This document shows, piece after piece, positions 10,399 to 22,752 of a stretch of 64,000 bases of DNA. The notes below the pieces were generated by a model. It had not been told where the DNA came from. It ran no database searches and was given only the letters and a program-made list of their open reading frames with translations. Positions within the stretch are counted from its first letter, which is position 1; each line of letters begins with the position of its first letter. A program made the translations under genes and the position numbers. This DNA comes from Neurospora crassa OR74A (taxonomy: Eukaryota; Ascomycota; Sordariomycetes; Sordariales; Sordariaceae): positions 9,589,917-9,653,916 of the forward strand of contig NC_026501.1 in the NCBI RefSeq assembly GCF_000182925.2, written 5' to 3'.

Positions 10399-12279
10399 AT
10401 GGCATCAACAGAATCAGTCAACTTGGTCACGTTGGACAATCTCGACGAGGTATGGCCTCGCTGGGACCCCGCCGACTCGAACCACCTCTATGCCTTGGTT
10501 GATATGGGCAGGTAAGCTGGCTACAGTACCGTATTTGCACTTTTCCCCCTCGTGGTGCTCATATCCTGATTAATTTCTTTATTTGTTTCACAGTAATGGC
10601 ATCCGGTTCTCCATTTCCGACCTCTCCCCGCCACAGACTCGCCTGCTCAGGTGTCTTTACCAGGAGCGAGCCGCCATCTCCCTCTTCGATGCCCTGAGCG
10701 AGTCTTCATCTGGTGGCCCCCCGCTTTTCCCCGACAAAACCATCGCCCTTGTGGCCGAGACACTGGCCCGGTTCCATGCCATTGCTGTCAACGACTACGG
10801 CGTACCCCCCGACCATGTCACCGTCTTTGCTACAGAGGCCATGCGGAAAGCGGGCAACGCTGCTGTCATGCTACAGACCATCGAGGCCAAGGTCCCTGGA
10901 CTTGCTATCAAGATTCTGCACCCCCAAGTTGAGACCTTGTTCGGCTCACTGGGAGCCAGATCGGCCTTTTCTCGTCCCAAGGGTCTCTTCCTTGACCTTG
11001 GCGGTGGCAGTGTCCAGATGTCTTATCTGGACACCACCGGTCAAGATGCCGACTATCACATCCACGCAGCACAGGTCGGCAAGAGTTTGCCTTTTGGTGC
11101 TGCTCGCTTGATCAAAATCCTTCAACACGACGATGTTGGCTTCAAGACCAACGAGGTTTCGAAGCTCAACCAAGGTATGAAGCTGGCTTTTGCTAGGCTT
11201 TGCGAGACCTTCCCTGCCCTTGCGGACGAAGCCAAGGGCACACAAGGCATCGATATTTATCTCTGCGGAGGAGGGTTCCGAGGCTACGGCAGCATGCTGA
11301 TGCACAACGATCCAATCTCCCCGTATCCCATACCAGCAATAGGCTCCTACAAAGTCACGGGCGAATTCTTTGCCAAGACCAGTCATATGCTCGAAGTGAA
11401 CACCAATTTCAAGAAGAAGATCGTTGGAATGTCCAAGCGCCGCCGAGCCCAGTTTCCTGCCATCGTCACGGTCGTTGAGGCTCTCATCTCGGCCGTTCCA
11501 CACATACGATCGGTCACGTTTTGTGCCGGAGGAAACAGAGAGGGTGCGCTCATGATCAGGCTGCCCCAGGAGATTCGCGAGAGCGATCCGTTGGATTGTC
11601 TCCAAGCCGAGGCATCACTCCAAAGTATCGTTGATATGCTGTCATCGGCGCTTCCAGCTGACTACAGCAGCCCAAAAACGGTATTTGGTCTTGGTCTTGG
11701 CCGCCTGTTCGTGAGCAAGATTTGGTCTGACATCGGCGTTGATGCCCTTGATCATGCCTCTGCCGCATTGCACAGCGCCATCACGGAGCATCCGGATTGT
11801 CCTGGTCTATCGCACGCGGCCCGGGCTGTAATGGCTCTGACACTTTGTGCGAGATGGGGCGGTAGCGTCACTCCGGCGGATGAACAGCTGTTGAACAACT
11901 TGCGGGCATTGGCCGACACTGTCAACCCTGACGCTGTGTTCTGGGCGGGCTACATTGGAGCTGTAGCTGCCACACTTGCGAAACTGGCACCAACGGTCCA
12001 GGATGCTCATCAATTTGGAGACAAGGTTCAGTAAGTTGATTGATGGACTAAACAGCTGTTTGATAGTGTACTGATCATGCTGGCGCCAGGTTTAAATCGA
12101 CCGTGGAACAGTCCGATGATAACAAAGGGTTTCAAGTTCGCCTCAACCTCCAGGTTGTCGAAACAGCTCTTCGCGGCATTGACACCGGAGACCTGATATC
12201 CCATTTCGAACAATTCGGCACGCAGAGAGAGCAAGATGCCAGCAAAAAGGTCATTGTGGACATAAGCACGCTTCCTTGA
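10399..12279 (+). CDS. rtg2: Retrograde regulation protein 2, Ppx/GppA phosphatase family
   Basis: Three exons: 10399-10511, 10594-12030 and 12090-12279, coding for 579 aa, close to the 588 aa of yeast Rtg2. Rtg2 is a cytosolic sensor that relays mitochondrial status to the nucleus; the family shares the actin-like ATPase fold of exopolyphosphatase/GppA. The first splice joins ALVDMG to SNGIRFSI, creating the phosphate-1 loop (residues ~32-44). The second glycine loop FLDLGGGSVQMS lies near residue 170 and the adenosine-type motif FCAGGNREG near residue 347. The C-terminal helical part (SHAARAVMALTLCARWGG and exon 3) matches the Rtg2-type extension. Intron donors are GTAAGC and GTAAGT. The chosen start fits the family; two in-frame ATGs upstream (10246, 10306) would add a hydrophobic extension that I consider leader sequence. 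Whether it hydrolyses polyphosphate or only senses nucleotides cannot be read from sequence. Confidence 0.93.
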
Positions 12280-12612
12280 TGTGGCAAGTTGTTATGATGC
12301 TGTCGACAGTGATTATTCTATCTCTACGTCCATGGACATTATGTCAATATGCCATTACGATATTGTTCTACTTCTGTAAGCCGTTCGCAGTCTCTCATAC
12401 CCTTCCTCTAGTACCAAACGCCTGTATAGTCGGACCTATGTACTAGTATCTCTTTGTCTTCTGCTTGGGGACTCAAGCTTGCTTCTTCTCGCACACTTTC
12501 CCTTTTCCTTCGTTACTCCGCCGGTTCAAGACCAACTCTTCCCAGGTTACGACGTGTGTTTTTAGAAGCGTATCTTGACTGTTGGATGATGGCCCGTTTT
12601 TCAATTCGGAAT
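12280..12612. other. Convergent 3' spacer
   Basis: The 333 bp between the stop codons of rtg2 and the Zn2Cys6 gene. It contains presumed 3' UTRs of both; nothing else is visible. Confidence 0.5.
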
Positions 12613-14554
12613 CTATTGAGATGTCAACCCAAGAGTGTCAATAGGGGCAAGAAGGCTGATTCTTTGCTTACAGAAATCAAGACGCGTCCCCCAAGCTTTC
12701 CGAAAGGCTTGTCTAACTTGACCGTTATCGAATGCATCTGCACTGTCGAACGCCTTTTCCACGGTTCTGAGCACTTCTGCCGTACGGAAGAGCCTCGAGT
12801 ATATCGTGACCATGCTCTGGAAGAGTTCATTAGTCTCCTCATGGAATGCTATGGCCAGTCAAATTAGCATTTTAGTAGGGAGGATACTGGATGCGGTAGA
12901 CTCACCAGTGCCAGGCGGCGTCAGGTTGAGCACGCTACGGTATGTCAACATCATCTGCCACAGAGCAGTCCAGACAGCAATAACAGGTGCTGAACCCATA
13001 GTGGACTCGAGGTCAGGTGTGATCTTGGTCTCCTGGGAGGTTGAGAACGCCTTGAGCTGCTCCAGTATCTGCCCTTCGATTGGCCCTATCACCTTCCCAG
13101 CACGCTGGCGCAAGAAAACCGACACTGGTTCAGGGTCGAAACCGAATGGTACTCCGCTTACAGAGAATCGCCTAGCAGTCCAGATCCTTGCCATACACGC
13201 CACATACTGCGCGTTGTCCATCAGTTTGTGGAACTTGCCAGGCCTGGTCTGATCAGAGCCTGTGAAGATCGCGTTAGTCGACATGTTGCAAGAAAATCAA
13301 GGCTTTGAGGCTTACTCTTGACGTTCGCAACATAACGTTGATGAAACATCTGCTCATAGAGCAAGAGGAACTTCTCAAGACAATTCGGGAATTTTTCCTC
13401 GGTGTCGGCATGGGCCTCCACATCACGTTTGCCCCAGTCATGAAGATCCTTATCACTGGGACCCTCACCAGGGGCAATGCCTACCATATGATAGGAGCGA
13501 AGGTCTGGCCCCGGTTCGATGAACTCGCAACCGTGAACCAACAGTATTGCCTTGCCGGCGTTGGTGCAGTGGGAGATGAGGAGCGCAGTACGCCTTGCAT
13601 TGCCCCAGGCCTGTTTGCGTGTCGGTTGACGCAAAACCTGGTTTGACAGTGGCCAATCTTCGACAAGGTTAGCTACTTTCCACCTGGTACGATGTCTTTT
13701 GGGCTACCTACCAGCCTTCGTCCTGATCATGGTCAAAATTGCCCGGTTGCACACAGTAAAAGGGCTCCCGACCTTTTTACTGAACTTTTCGCAGCGCGGA
13801 CAAGGACCGTCAGGCTTACACTTTTATCCTTGTCAGCGAATCCGTCAAAAATGACATATTTCGAATTGAGTTGTCTTACCCTGGTCTTCTGAATTTTGCA
13901 AGAGAGGCACGCTCTGTTTTCCCGGGTACGCGCTGTCTCTTCAGGATTTGAGAGAATGCGCTCGCGCTTAGCAGTCTGCTTGCCAAGTCGGCTTCGAGAA
14001 GAGGCCTGCGTTTCATCTACATCATGACTGTCGGGTTCGGATAAATGGATATCGATGTCTTCAGACGTTGGATATCGTTTAGGGTCGAGATTTTCGCCGC
14101 GCGTCGGCTGATTGAGAAATGGGATAGCAAGGGGGCTGGAGGTAGCGACAATGACAGTGCCTTCCGTCGTCTCGGATTCATGATCCAAGGCCATCCTAGT
14201 ATCCTGGTCTTGTGTTGCGGACAGAGCCGAACGAACCAAGGAGTCCCCTTCGATGGAGGTCTCGGTCGTGACGGTAACCTCATCTTGTTTACTCCACAGG
14301 TCCCAGTCAAAGAACTCGTCGGTAACATCTCTGGTACCGGAAGAACTTTGGTCGAGGCCAAAGAGATACTCGGCAGCATTCGGTCTTCCTAAGGGATATT
14401 GGTTGAAATCCTCGGTGACTTGTCCGACCTCTGGGTAGGACGGCTGGCGGTTAAGGTACTCTCCAGGATGACAGGGACCTGGACAATCATCTCTCTGGAA
14501 GTCGGCACTTCCATTGAAGACACGGCGGTGGAAAGGATGGTTCGCCATAGTCAT
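12613..14554 (-). CDS. Zn2Cys6 fungal transcription factor
   Basis: Five exons on the minus strand: 14554-13880, 13820-13712, 13657-13316, 13259-12906 and 12848-12613, coding for 571 aa; all joins keep the frame and introns have GTAAGA, GTAGGT, GTAAGC or GTGAGT donors with CTAAC/CTAAT branch points. The zinc cluster is internal (residues ~213-250), not N-terminal, and is split by the first intron: exon 1 ends RACLSCKIQKTR and exon 2 begins CKPDGPCPRCEKFS. The six cysteines fit C-X2-C-X6-C-X5-C-X2-C, with an unusually long 13-residue loop before the sixth. The ~210-residue leader is acidic and disordered; the ~320-residue C-terminal half is helical with no named domain that I recognise. It is therefore a probable DNA-binding regulator; its targets are unknown. 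The ATG at 14548 is an equally possible start. Confidence 0.85.
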
Positions 14555-17500
14555 ACCTCCCTTATGGGCTCGGGCAGTTCTGCAGTGTTTGGGGATGTGC
14601 CGTTAACTGTAGGTTGGTGCAATAGGAGCCGGCAAGGCCGCGATGCGGAGGCAACTAGGAGGTACAACAAAGCAATCAGAAGATCAGGGCGTTTCGGTGT
14701 GACAGAATCGAACATGCGGTATCGGGGTAATTGCAGGCTATTACTGTATCCTGCTCGGGATGGTGGAAACTAAGAGGAGAAGAGCGCGGGGGTCAAGTTG
14801 GGATGTCCTACGAGAGACTGTGCCTTAAAAGTAGCGCTGCCATCCGCTCGTCGAAGCTCATGTGGAAAAGGAGGCTCTTTCTCAGAGTCCTTCTCACAAG
14901 CCCTCTGCGAAAGCAGGATGGAAGTCGGAATGGCTATGCCACAGGCCATACTTGGTCCGTCTCCTGTCTCGGTCTGCCGTCTACTTTCCCATTGGTCAAT
15001 ACTGTTTACTTTCGGGTTGCACCCTTCCAATGAGTCGCTTGTCTCGACCGAGAATTGCGGTAGGTGCCGTCAGGAGGTTGGGGGGGTGGAGGGGTTGTGA
15101 TCACTCGTCATCTCTTCCACCTTGGCCGCAGGTCTAGCTTACAATCACAGGACAAACACGAAGAGACATGAAGAGTATGAGGCTTCAATCTCATCCAACG
15201 CAATACACGACTTGCTGCAGACGAAATTACCCCGAAGACACCTGCATATTCTGTCAGGAATGCTTCGCTGCAAACTGTATTGGTCCATTCGCCCACAATT
15301 GCCCGTCATTATTTTCCAAAGTGTCTGACAGGCTCGTCGGGGTAGCTAGTGCCACCCCCTCCAGCTTCTGTACCTGCGTGGCATGCCTCAGGTGCCACGT
15401 ATGATGCTTAGCTCCAATTACCTATTTGCGTACCTTGCGCAAGCGTGCAAAAAAAGCCCAATCATGACAATTACGGCGCACCGACAGGCGGGAGGGGAGC
15501 AATGAAGTCGAGGTCAGGTTGGACTGAACAACTTCACCGCCCTTGGATCACCTCGAAGCACACGCTTCCATACCGGTGCCTGAGCCAGACGTACACCCAG
15601 AATGATACTTGTGTTCCCAGAATTCTTTCCTTTCTGTTCATATGCCATGGCGCAGCAGTCGCGAGCCCCAGATGCTCTACTAGCAGTTACAGCCCAAGGT
15701 TGGGGTCGAACTTCGGCTTCAGGTTTGGACAAAGACGTCCCGAAAAGCTTAGTTGAAGCTGTCAAGACTGACTTACATGGTATGTCGTCATTAAGCCATG
15801 CCTGCTGCTTGCTGCAGTATCACAATGCCTCACATAACAACGAGAACGCCCTTGAAGAAAGAAGCAAAGAGGCAGTCAGCCTGCCGTTCAGATGCAGCTC
15901 CATGTCAGTCACCTTCCGTCGGGCCTTGTCGCCGCTAGGCTTGGATGGGCTTGCGCATAAGGGCCTCTCTATTCACTCGTGGAAATACCCTTCGTTGTTG
16001 TCGAGGCTTCAAGGTCCCCCTGCAACTTGCGGCGTCGTAAGAAATGGATGCGCAAGAAGGCCGGGGGATATGCGGAGATAAGCCATCGCCATTTCTGATT
16101 GCGTACACACAGTCCGCCTTGATTGACAGCGTAGAGTACAGTATGTTATAATCACCGAGCCTCTTTCCCTGCACGACCCGCATCTCTTGTCGTCTTCGAT
16201 GACTTTGTCTTGTCGTCTACAGTTAAACATGTCACCAAGGCCCGAACAACGGCGGCTTGCAGGCATAGCGGGGTGTCTATGCAGGGTTGCATTGACGACG
16301 CACCGCTATCACTCACGTGTAGTGTACATACCTAGCTATCAAACCTACAGCGCATCGTCACTGGTCAACTGGTAGCTGACTGGCCAATGGACTGACCCAT
16401 GGGTAGCTGAAGCAAAAGTTCCAAGACGTTGATCACCATCGCCAATCTTACCACCGCCAGCTTATAGATTCACGCCTTCGGAACTTGGCTTCTAGAAGTA
16501 TGCCACTGTCATCTTTGACGTTCCATGACCACCAGGCCCCGGTCCCGGGACGGCAACCTGCGCAACTGAGTACTGCGTAGCTTGGATCGTACCATGGCGA
16601 AAAAGGCCCAGAGTCTGATCGGATCGGCGGGCGGTGTGACTGCTACCGTTCGTTACTGACACTGACAACATGTGTGAATGTCCCTGGAAGACAAACCGGT
16701 CACACATCTCGTCATGCCTCATGAAGTTGTGGCCGCCGATGATCCGGAAAACGGGCGCCAGGCGACAGGATTGGGCTTGCTCTATTGGTCTTTTGATGCG
16801 GCGGACTTGGACGCGATTCCTACCGGGCTTCATGAATAGCCTCCTCACGCGTCCTGACATGGAAATGTTTTGGGGTTCAACTGAGGCTTAAAAAGACGGT
16901 GAAGTTGATTTTCTCATTTAACCTGCATTGGCATCGTGGCGAAGTAGCTTCGCAGGAATTCCGCATGTGGTTTTGCTGTTTTGCATGTAAGTCTGCTTGG
17001 CCGATTGGATGCCTTGAGCGGAGACCATGTTTTGAAGCCATTTAGAGGCCATTCTCGAAGTCCGGCGTGAATGGGCCAAGAAATTTGAGACACCGATTTG
17101 ATTAAAGGTTAAGCAGCCGGCGGGGAAAGGCTGAGGCCCTGGTAAAGGGACGGCAAAAGAAGCAAAAGAAGGAAATTGCGGCGACTGCGGTGCAGAAGGG
17201 CGGGATACGCTAAGAAAACCGCGAGAAAGCTAATGTTCGTTCAAAACGGGCCCTTTCCAAGTTAGTGATAGTTTCAGAGGCCATTCCAAGTATTGGACGC
17301 GAGTCGAGCTCTCATTTGCTGACTTGCCTCTGCAAATGCATGGAAGTCGATGGTTTGGGACTTCGGGTACCTGGACCTCGAACACTCGTTCATCACTCGT
17401 CCAAAGCTTTTCTCATTCGCTATTTGTTGACAGAGACGGCTTATCAGACGTCTCTATAGCGGGCGTTCGCGGGTTGCTGTCTCACAAGCCAAAGAATCAC

Positions 17501-18670
17501 TAAGGTCAAGATGGTGTGGACTGGCGGGGCTTGTGAAACGTTGACGGCCTTTCCAACGCTAAACCAGTGATATCATCCACGGCAGGAAGTCTTTCCACGG
17601 CAGAGGCGGGAAACTTTTCAGTCACAGTGCTGATACGCCCAAAAGAGATCAGCTACGAACTGGCAGCGAAAAAAAAGTTTGGTAATTTGGCCGCTCTCAG
17701 AGGCCGGTGCTGATCGTTGGGACTGCACAGATATGGCGCAACGGCCACGCTGGGACGGCCGAAGACACTCGCACTTTTTCCATACCACACCAAGCCAAAC
17801 TTCATCCCCAAGCACACATTCGGCATCTTCTGTTTCTATTTTTCATATCTCGCATGAAAAACTGTCAAAATTGATGGTGTGAACCGCTGATGTGGGCAAG
17901 ACATGACGATGACCATGACGACGAGAAGCAGAATTGGAAACGCGCCAAGCATCTCCGCCCAACAACAGAAGTCAGCGAAAGCATTGAAAAAGATCTTCAC
18001 ATTTTCAGCTCACAAGAACAAACGGATGCACCCGATCTTTCAAAATGCACTTCCAGTTTTCAAAAGCGGCAGACTGTCGTCGCATCATGTTCTCTTTTGG
18101 GCTTCAAATCCCACACTCGACATTTTGGATTACACACCTAGGCCTCTCTGGCTTTGAGTTTTGGTGGCTGTTGTAACCCACCATCATTTCAGTGAGTGTC
18201 ATCCCGCATGTTTCGAAACAAAACTGTTTCCTCGTTGCCCCCTGTCTTTTGTTTCGATCGTCGCTTCATATCACAGCCTGCAGTGGGTGAAGTGAATACA
18301 CTGGATGCCTCTCGACACCTGGATGGACCAGCCAACACTACTCGTTTCTTGTCAATTATGCTCCTTATCTTCTCCCTCAGATACAAGGTTCTAAACGCGG
18401 TTTCCGTATGATTCAAGTAGACACCGCCGATTTCGACCGGTTCACTGAGCTTTGGTGTCTCGAGGCGGCACAGCAACTTGGTATACCGACCTGGCATCAG
18501 GCTGGAGATGAGAGTATCGGATGCCTCCGAGCAACTGACCCGACTCACTAAGCCTCTCTTTGTTCATGTCTTGGAGTTGCCGTCTTTCCGACCGCGGTTT
18601 ACGACCGCGATGCCAATACTTTCGCACACCTGCTTCCATATTCAAGCATTTGCCGGCGTACCTAGTTACA

Positions 18671-18690
18671 TACCTAGAGGTACCTACCTA
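18671..18690 (+). repeat. Dispersed 20-nt word, copy 1
   Basis: The word tacctagaggtacctaccta, identical to 42940-42959. It contains the palindrome AGGTACCT. Confidence 0.8.
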
Positions 18691-19814
18691 AGAAGTATCA
18701 GCGACGACCGAACTGGGAAGACTGCACCCTGACCGTGAAACCAGCAGCACAACGAGGCGAAACAAGGCAAGACAAGTCTGTCCAATACCTAGAGTCAGTC
18801 ACTTCACCGCTCAAACTGTCAACTCGCCCGACTGCATACCTCTATGGTCTCATCCCGGGCTGGGAGTCCGTTCCTTCTCCTTCATTGAGGCAGTGACAAA
18901 CAAATTCCTCCTCTGTCCGTCTCACCTTTCTGCCTTGTGCTCAACAAACTCCACGTCAACCGTTGTGCAGTGGCGCTATATGTAGAGAACCAAAACAAAC
19001 CAAATCATGACACTCCATCGAAAACCCAATCTTCGAGGACTGGAACTTCGGAATGTACCTACTAGGCAAGCTTCCTAATGGCACAGCAACGAAGTTGACT
19101 TCCCTTACCTTGCAGACCACTGAAACATATCCGGATGGTATCCGTTGGTTGCCTCACCGAATTTCCAACTTTCGACTATGTCTCCATGAGGCTTCATTCC
19201 CGACAGGTAGGTAGATACCTCGTCCTTTGCACTTACATCTTCCCAGCAAGGTACGTGTACCCAAAACTTCTATAACAGCCCTGTGCTCAGCCTGCTTGGC
19301 CTCAATGTCAAATTCATCTTGGCCTTTGGCCTGTTCGCCTCATCAAACCACGTCAACACACACATCACCAGAAGGAACAAATCGGACACTACCTGCCCAC
19401 ACACCACTCCATTCTCCCTGGCTCTATATACATGTCTACCTATGGCAGTGTATGGTGGCTAGGTAGGTAGACGAGGCAGTGAATGCATCACCGTCCAGCC
19501 ACCTCACCTCACCTCACCTTTCAAGAACATGAATCCGACAACAAGAACGAAACACTTTGCCAGGCGGCTTCATATCATGAACTTGAACGGGGCTTTGTCC
19601 TCGCCTCAAGCAACCCTGTCTCGGCTGGGGCTAGCGACAAATGAGCCGGTGACGTGACTAATAGAAAGAGAGGAAGAAGACAGAAGTACAAGAGTACGAG
19701 AGACAAGCTTGGCTGGGAAGATGAGGCTCTACCCCCCTGAATGACGTACAGCTGACTTCGCCTCGAATTTTCCACGTGGATTTTCTAGTTATCCAAGCAG
19801 TCAGGCAGTTCCTA

Positions 19815-19863
19815 GATAGGTACCTAGAGGTAGGTACATTTGCCTACGTTTACCTAGAGGTAC
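19815..19863 (+). repeat. Dispersed GGTACCT/TACCTAGAGGTA words, clustered
   Basis: Two copies of tacctagaggta (19821 and 19851) and flanking taggtac words lie within 50 bp. Confidence 0.7.
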
Positions 19864-20432
19864 TCGACCAGGTAAGGTAGCTCTGATTTTCCAGTCTCAA
19901 GCAGCCACGCAGTGATCATACTTCGCCTTGATCATTGGTGCTTACCTACACCCTTGCCGCATGCCTTGGCCGCCTTGTCAAGTTGTTGTCTTGAGGGCGG
20001 TGAGGCAACGGAGTTTCCGGCCTTCTCAGTTTTGACTTGTTTGGACTGGATTTGACAAGATGCAATGAAGTCAACCTACCTTATATACAGATCCCTAGCT
20101 ACAAGTTACATGGCTATACTCTACTGTTTTCCATGTCTTTGTCGAGAAATGTTCGAGTGTCATGGTGGACATCCAGTAGACGACACAACTGCAGACGAGC
20201 AGTGACGAAGGACGTGGACATGTCCAACTCGCTATTTGAATTTCTGTCGGACCTCCTCACTGAATAATCACTGCCTTTCATTAATCTCAGCTACAATTAC
20301 ACCCTAAAGGGCCATTATCGTCCCCATATTCTAACAAAAAGCCATACCCTTATTTTCCATCACCAATACAACATATTACAACTACAAGTCTTGTCAAAGA
20401 ACCAAGTCAACACCTCTTGACATGATCGTACC

Positions 20433-22752
20433 TCAGACAACATCAAACCCACTCTCCGCTTGGCCCCAAGCAGGTAACTCCTCCTCAACTCTTGCCGCCC
20501 TCACCCTAGAACTAACCACATGAATCCCCAAACCCTCCACATAACTCCCATGCATAACCACCTTTCCATCCATCTTGACGATATTCACCACCAAGTTTCT
20601 CCTTAGAAAGGGTTCCACGTCCTTGGGGTCCAGACTCCTCAACACCTCTCCCTGTCCTACCCAATCTCCATCTTCTCCATACCCTTCGTCTTCACCCCTG
20701 AAGCCATTCCCAACGTCACCTTCGAAGCCCACAAAACGACCACCAACACTTCTGCCTCCAGCACTTGCAGCAATACCCTTGACACCACCGCCAACACCGA
20801 ACCTCCCCGTCCCCATCACCTTCTCAACCAGCGCCTTTGTCAACGGCACAGTTCCCGACACCATAACTTCATCCATCCCATCCATCTTACTCTCCCCATA
20901 CCGCTCATCCGACGCAAAAACCCCCATCGACCCGACATGATTCTTGGCCGACGCCCACTCCTTCGGGTCCTTTGGTGCTTCCCCAAGAAACAAATGAATG
21001 AAAAACGGCCCATCCAAAGCTTGCTTCTTCACCCTTACATTCGCTAGCCACTCCCTGTATTGCCCATTACCGCTAAAAACCCTGCCGACAGGTAGATTGC
21101 TGGGGACCTTTTTCCCTGGTCCCAGTCTCCCGGCCCGTAGTTCCTTGCGGTAGAGACTCGAGGGAGTCGATGGACCGTAAAGGCGGTTGATCGCTGCCAT
21201 TACCCTTCCCCTTGCCCTCCTTGACAGTGCTCGGCTCTGGCTGTTCGGTACACTACCCGACACTCCGACCAGCTCGGGGTAGGTGTATCCAAACCTCGTA
21301 TGATCGCGGACCATGTCCGATGTCCAGAACGTGCCGTTCGCGTTAAAGTAGAATGGTGTCAAGGGGGTGGCGGCGGTCTGGAACTCGCCTCGGGAGGTGG
21401 TGTAGGATGCGATATAGGCTTGCATGGGAGTGACGTAGCTGCTTGGGTACAGGGACTGCCAGATGGCAAAGATACGGTCGACCATGGCGTGGTGAAGGAA
21501 GAAAATGGGATCAAAGGAGGAGTAGGGAATGTAGGCCATGTGGCCGCCTTGAGCGTTGGGTTGGCCTAGTCCGCCGCCGCCGGCTAGGTTGTGTACAGTG
21601 TCATGGATGGCTTCGAGGGAGTCGAAGGAGCCATTATTGATGTAGGGTATCCAGGCGTTGTTGCTGAAGGTGCTGTAGTTGCCGTAATTGGAGAAAAGGA
21701 TGTAGAGACGTTGACCGATTGAGTCGAGATTTTGGTCAAAGTTCACAGCCACGAGGGAGTTGTTGGATTGCGCCTTGTTATCGCTGGTAGTCGGGCTTCT
21801 GAGAGTAGTTGTCCATATATCCCACTGTCGTACACCAAATGTCAGCAAGGGTCGCTTCGCCAAAGGTGACTTGCACTCACCGGATCCTGAAGAAAGGCAG
21901 TAGCATTCAGCGGCTTGAAGGAGTAACTGAACAAGGGGTTGGCAATTCTCTGCACACCATTGGGGCCATTCACATCCACGTACGGGCTCCCACCAACACT
22001 AAGAGGCAGAACGCTCTGTCCAGACGGCGGGCTGGAGGCCCAATCCCAGTAGGGTATGCGGAACCGGAGAGCAGCCGCCTGGTATCGGTTTCGTGGTTCG
22101 CCTTCGGGCCACCATTTGGCAATGTTCTGGATCAGGTTGTAAAGTACTTGCTGTGGACGGGTCTTGGGTCAGCAGGCGTCATGATCTCAGGGACAGAGAG
22201 AGGGTTGTACCTCGTAGAGGGCAAGATAAGGACGATGCCATGTCGGGAAGAGGATCGAGGAGTGAGTACAATATCCTGTTTCCTCATTTCCGGGAGTTGG
22301 AGTCACACCGCCCCAGGTTTGGTGAGGTATGCCGTGTATCCCTGGTTGACATTGTTGGTTAGCATGACAGAAAGCACACGTGTATCGTGTCAGTAGACAG
22401 AGAAGAATGAAGAGGGGGGAACCTCAAGTGTAACATTAGTACCAGTAATCCCGTACCACGACACCGGCGATGACTGGTCGGTGAACTGCATCAGACTGAG
22501 CCCCAGGATATAGAGCGTCCATAGCTCTTTGTCCTGTTCCAGCTGACGGATTTCTTGTCGAGGTCGGATTGTTTCCCCACCCTCGGCTCCCGTTACTACC
22601 GGCACCGGTTCTTGCGAAGCGAGCTGGCGCTTTATAAGCTTTGCTGCGTCAAAGCCGTAGTTGTACGCGCCATATTGTGCGAGAACGAAGTGCGCGACGA
22701 ACACAGCGAGAAATAGCAGGGCGAGTGGTAACCGAAAGCGTGCCATTGGCAT
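20433..22752 (-). CDS. Secreted tyrosinase / polyphenol oxidase
   Basis: Four exons on the minus strand: 22752-22443, 22341-22211, 22150-21881 and 21824-20433, coding for 700 aa. The protein is a type-3 copper oxidase that would oxidise monophenols or diphenols to quinones. Residues 1-25 form a strong signal peptide ([17 protein letters not shown]), so it should be secreted, unlike the classic cytosolic N. crassa tyrosinase. Copper site A is assembled over the first introns: [15 protein letters not shown] and [20 protein letters not shown] follows. Copper site B is in the last exon: HDTVHN (~residue 311) and [12 protein letters not shown] (~345). After the tyrosinase core comes the FGYTYPEL motif and a ~300-residue C-terminal domain with WLANVRVKK and FFIHLFLGE, as in fungal tyrosinases whose tail covers the active site until cleaved. 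All expected copper ligands are visible, so it looks active. Confidence 0.93.

Larger units (their letters stand above)
14555..20432. other. 5.9-kb gene-free tract
   Basis: The stretch upstream of the Zn2Cys6 gene and downstream of the tyrosinase. Base composition is ordinary, not AT-rich, so there is no sign of a RIP-degraded repeat. Frames of 60-160 codons occur on both strands but none shows coding bias, family motif or splice-joined continuity. Copies of the TACCTAGAGGTACC-type word lie at 18671-18690 and 19815-19863. It may hold long 5' leaders or non-coding RNA. Confidence 0.4.

Noticed and set aside
15168-15404. 78-codon Cys-rich frame, possible small secreted peptide
   Set aside because: It has no signal peptide, and the Cys spacing matches no family that I know; chance in a large gene-free tract.
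15602-16081. 159-codon plus-strand frame
   Set aside because: Composition is unlike the real genes here, with no domain or splice context.
16492-16860. 122-codon minus-strand frame
   Set aside because: No recognisable motif and no supporting start context or neighbouring exons.
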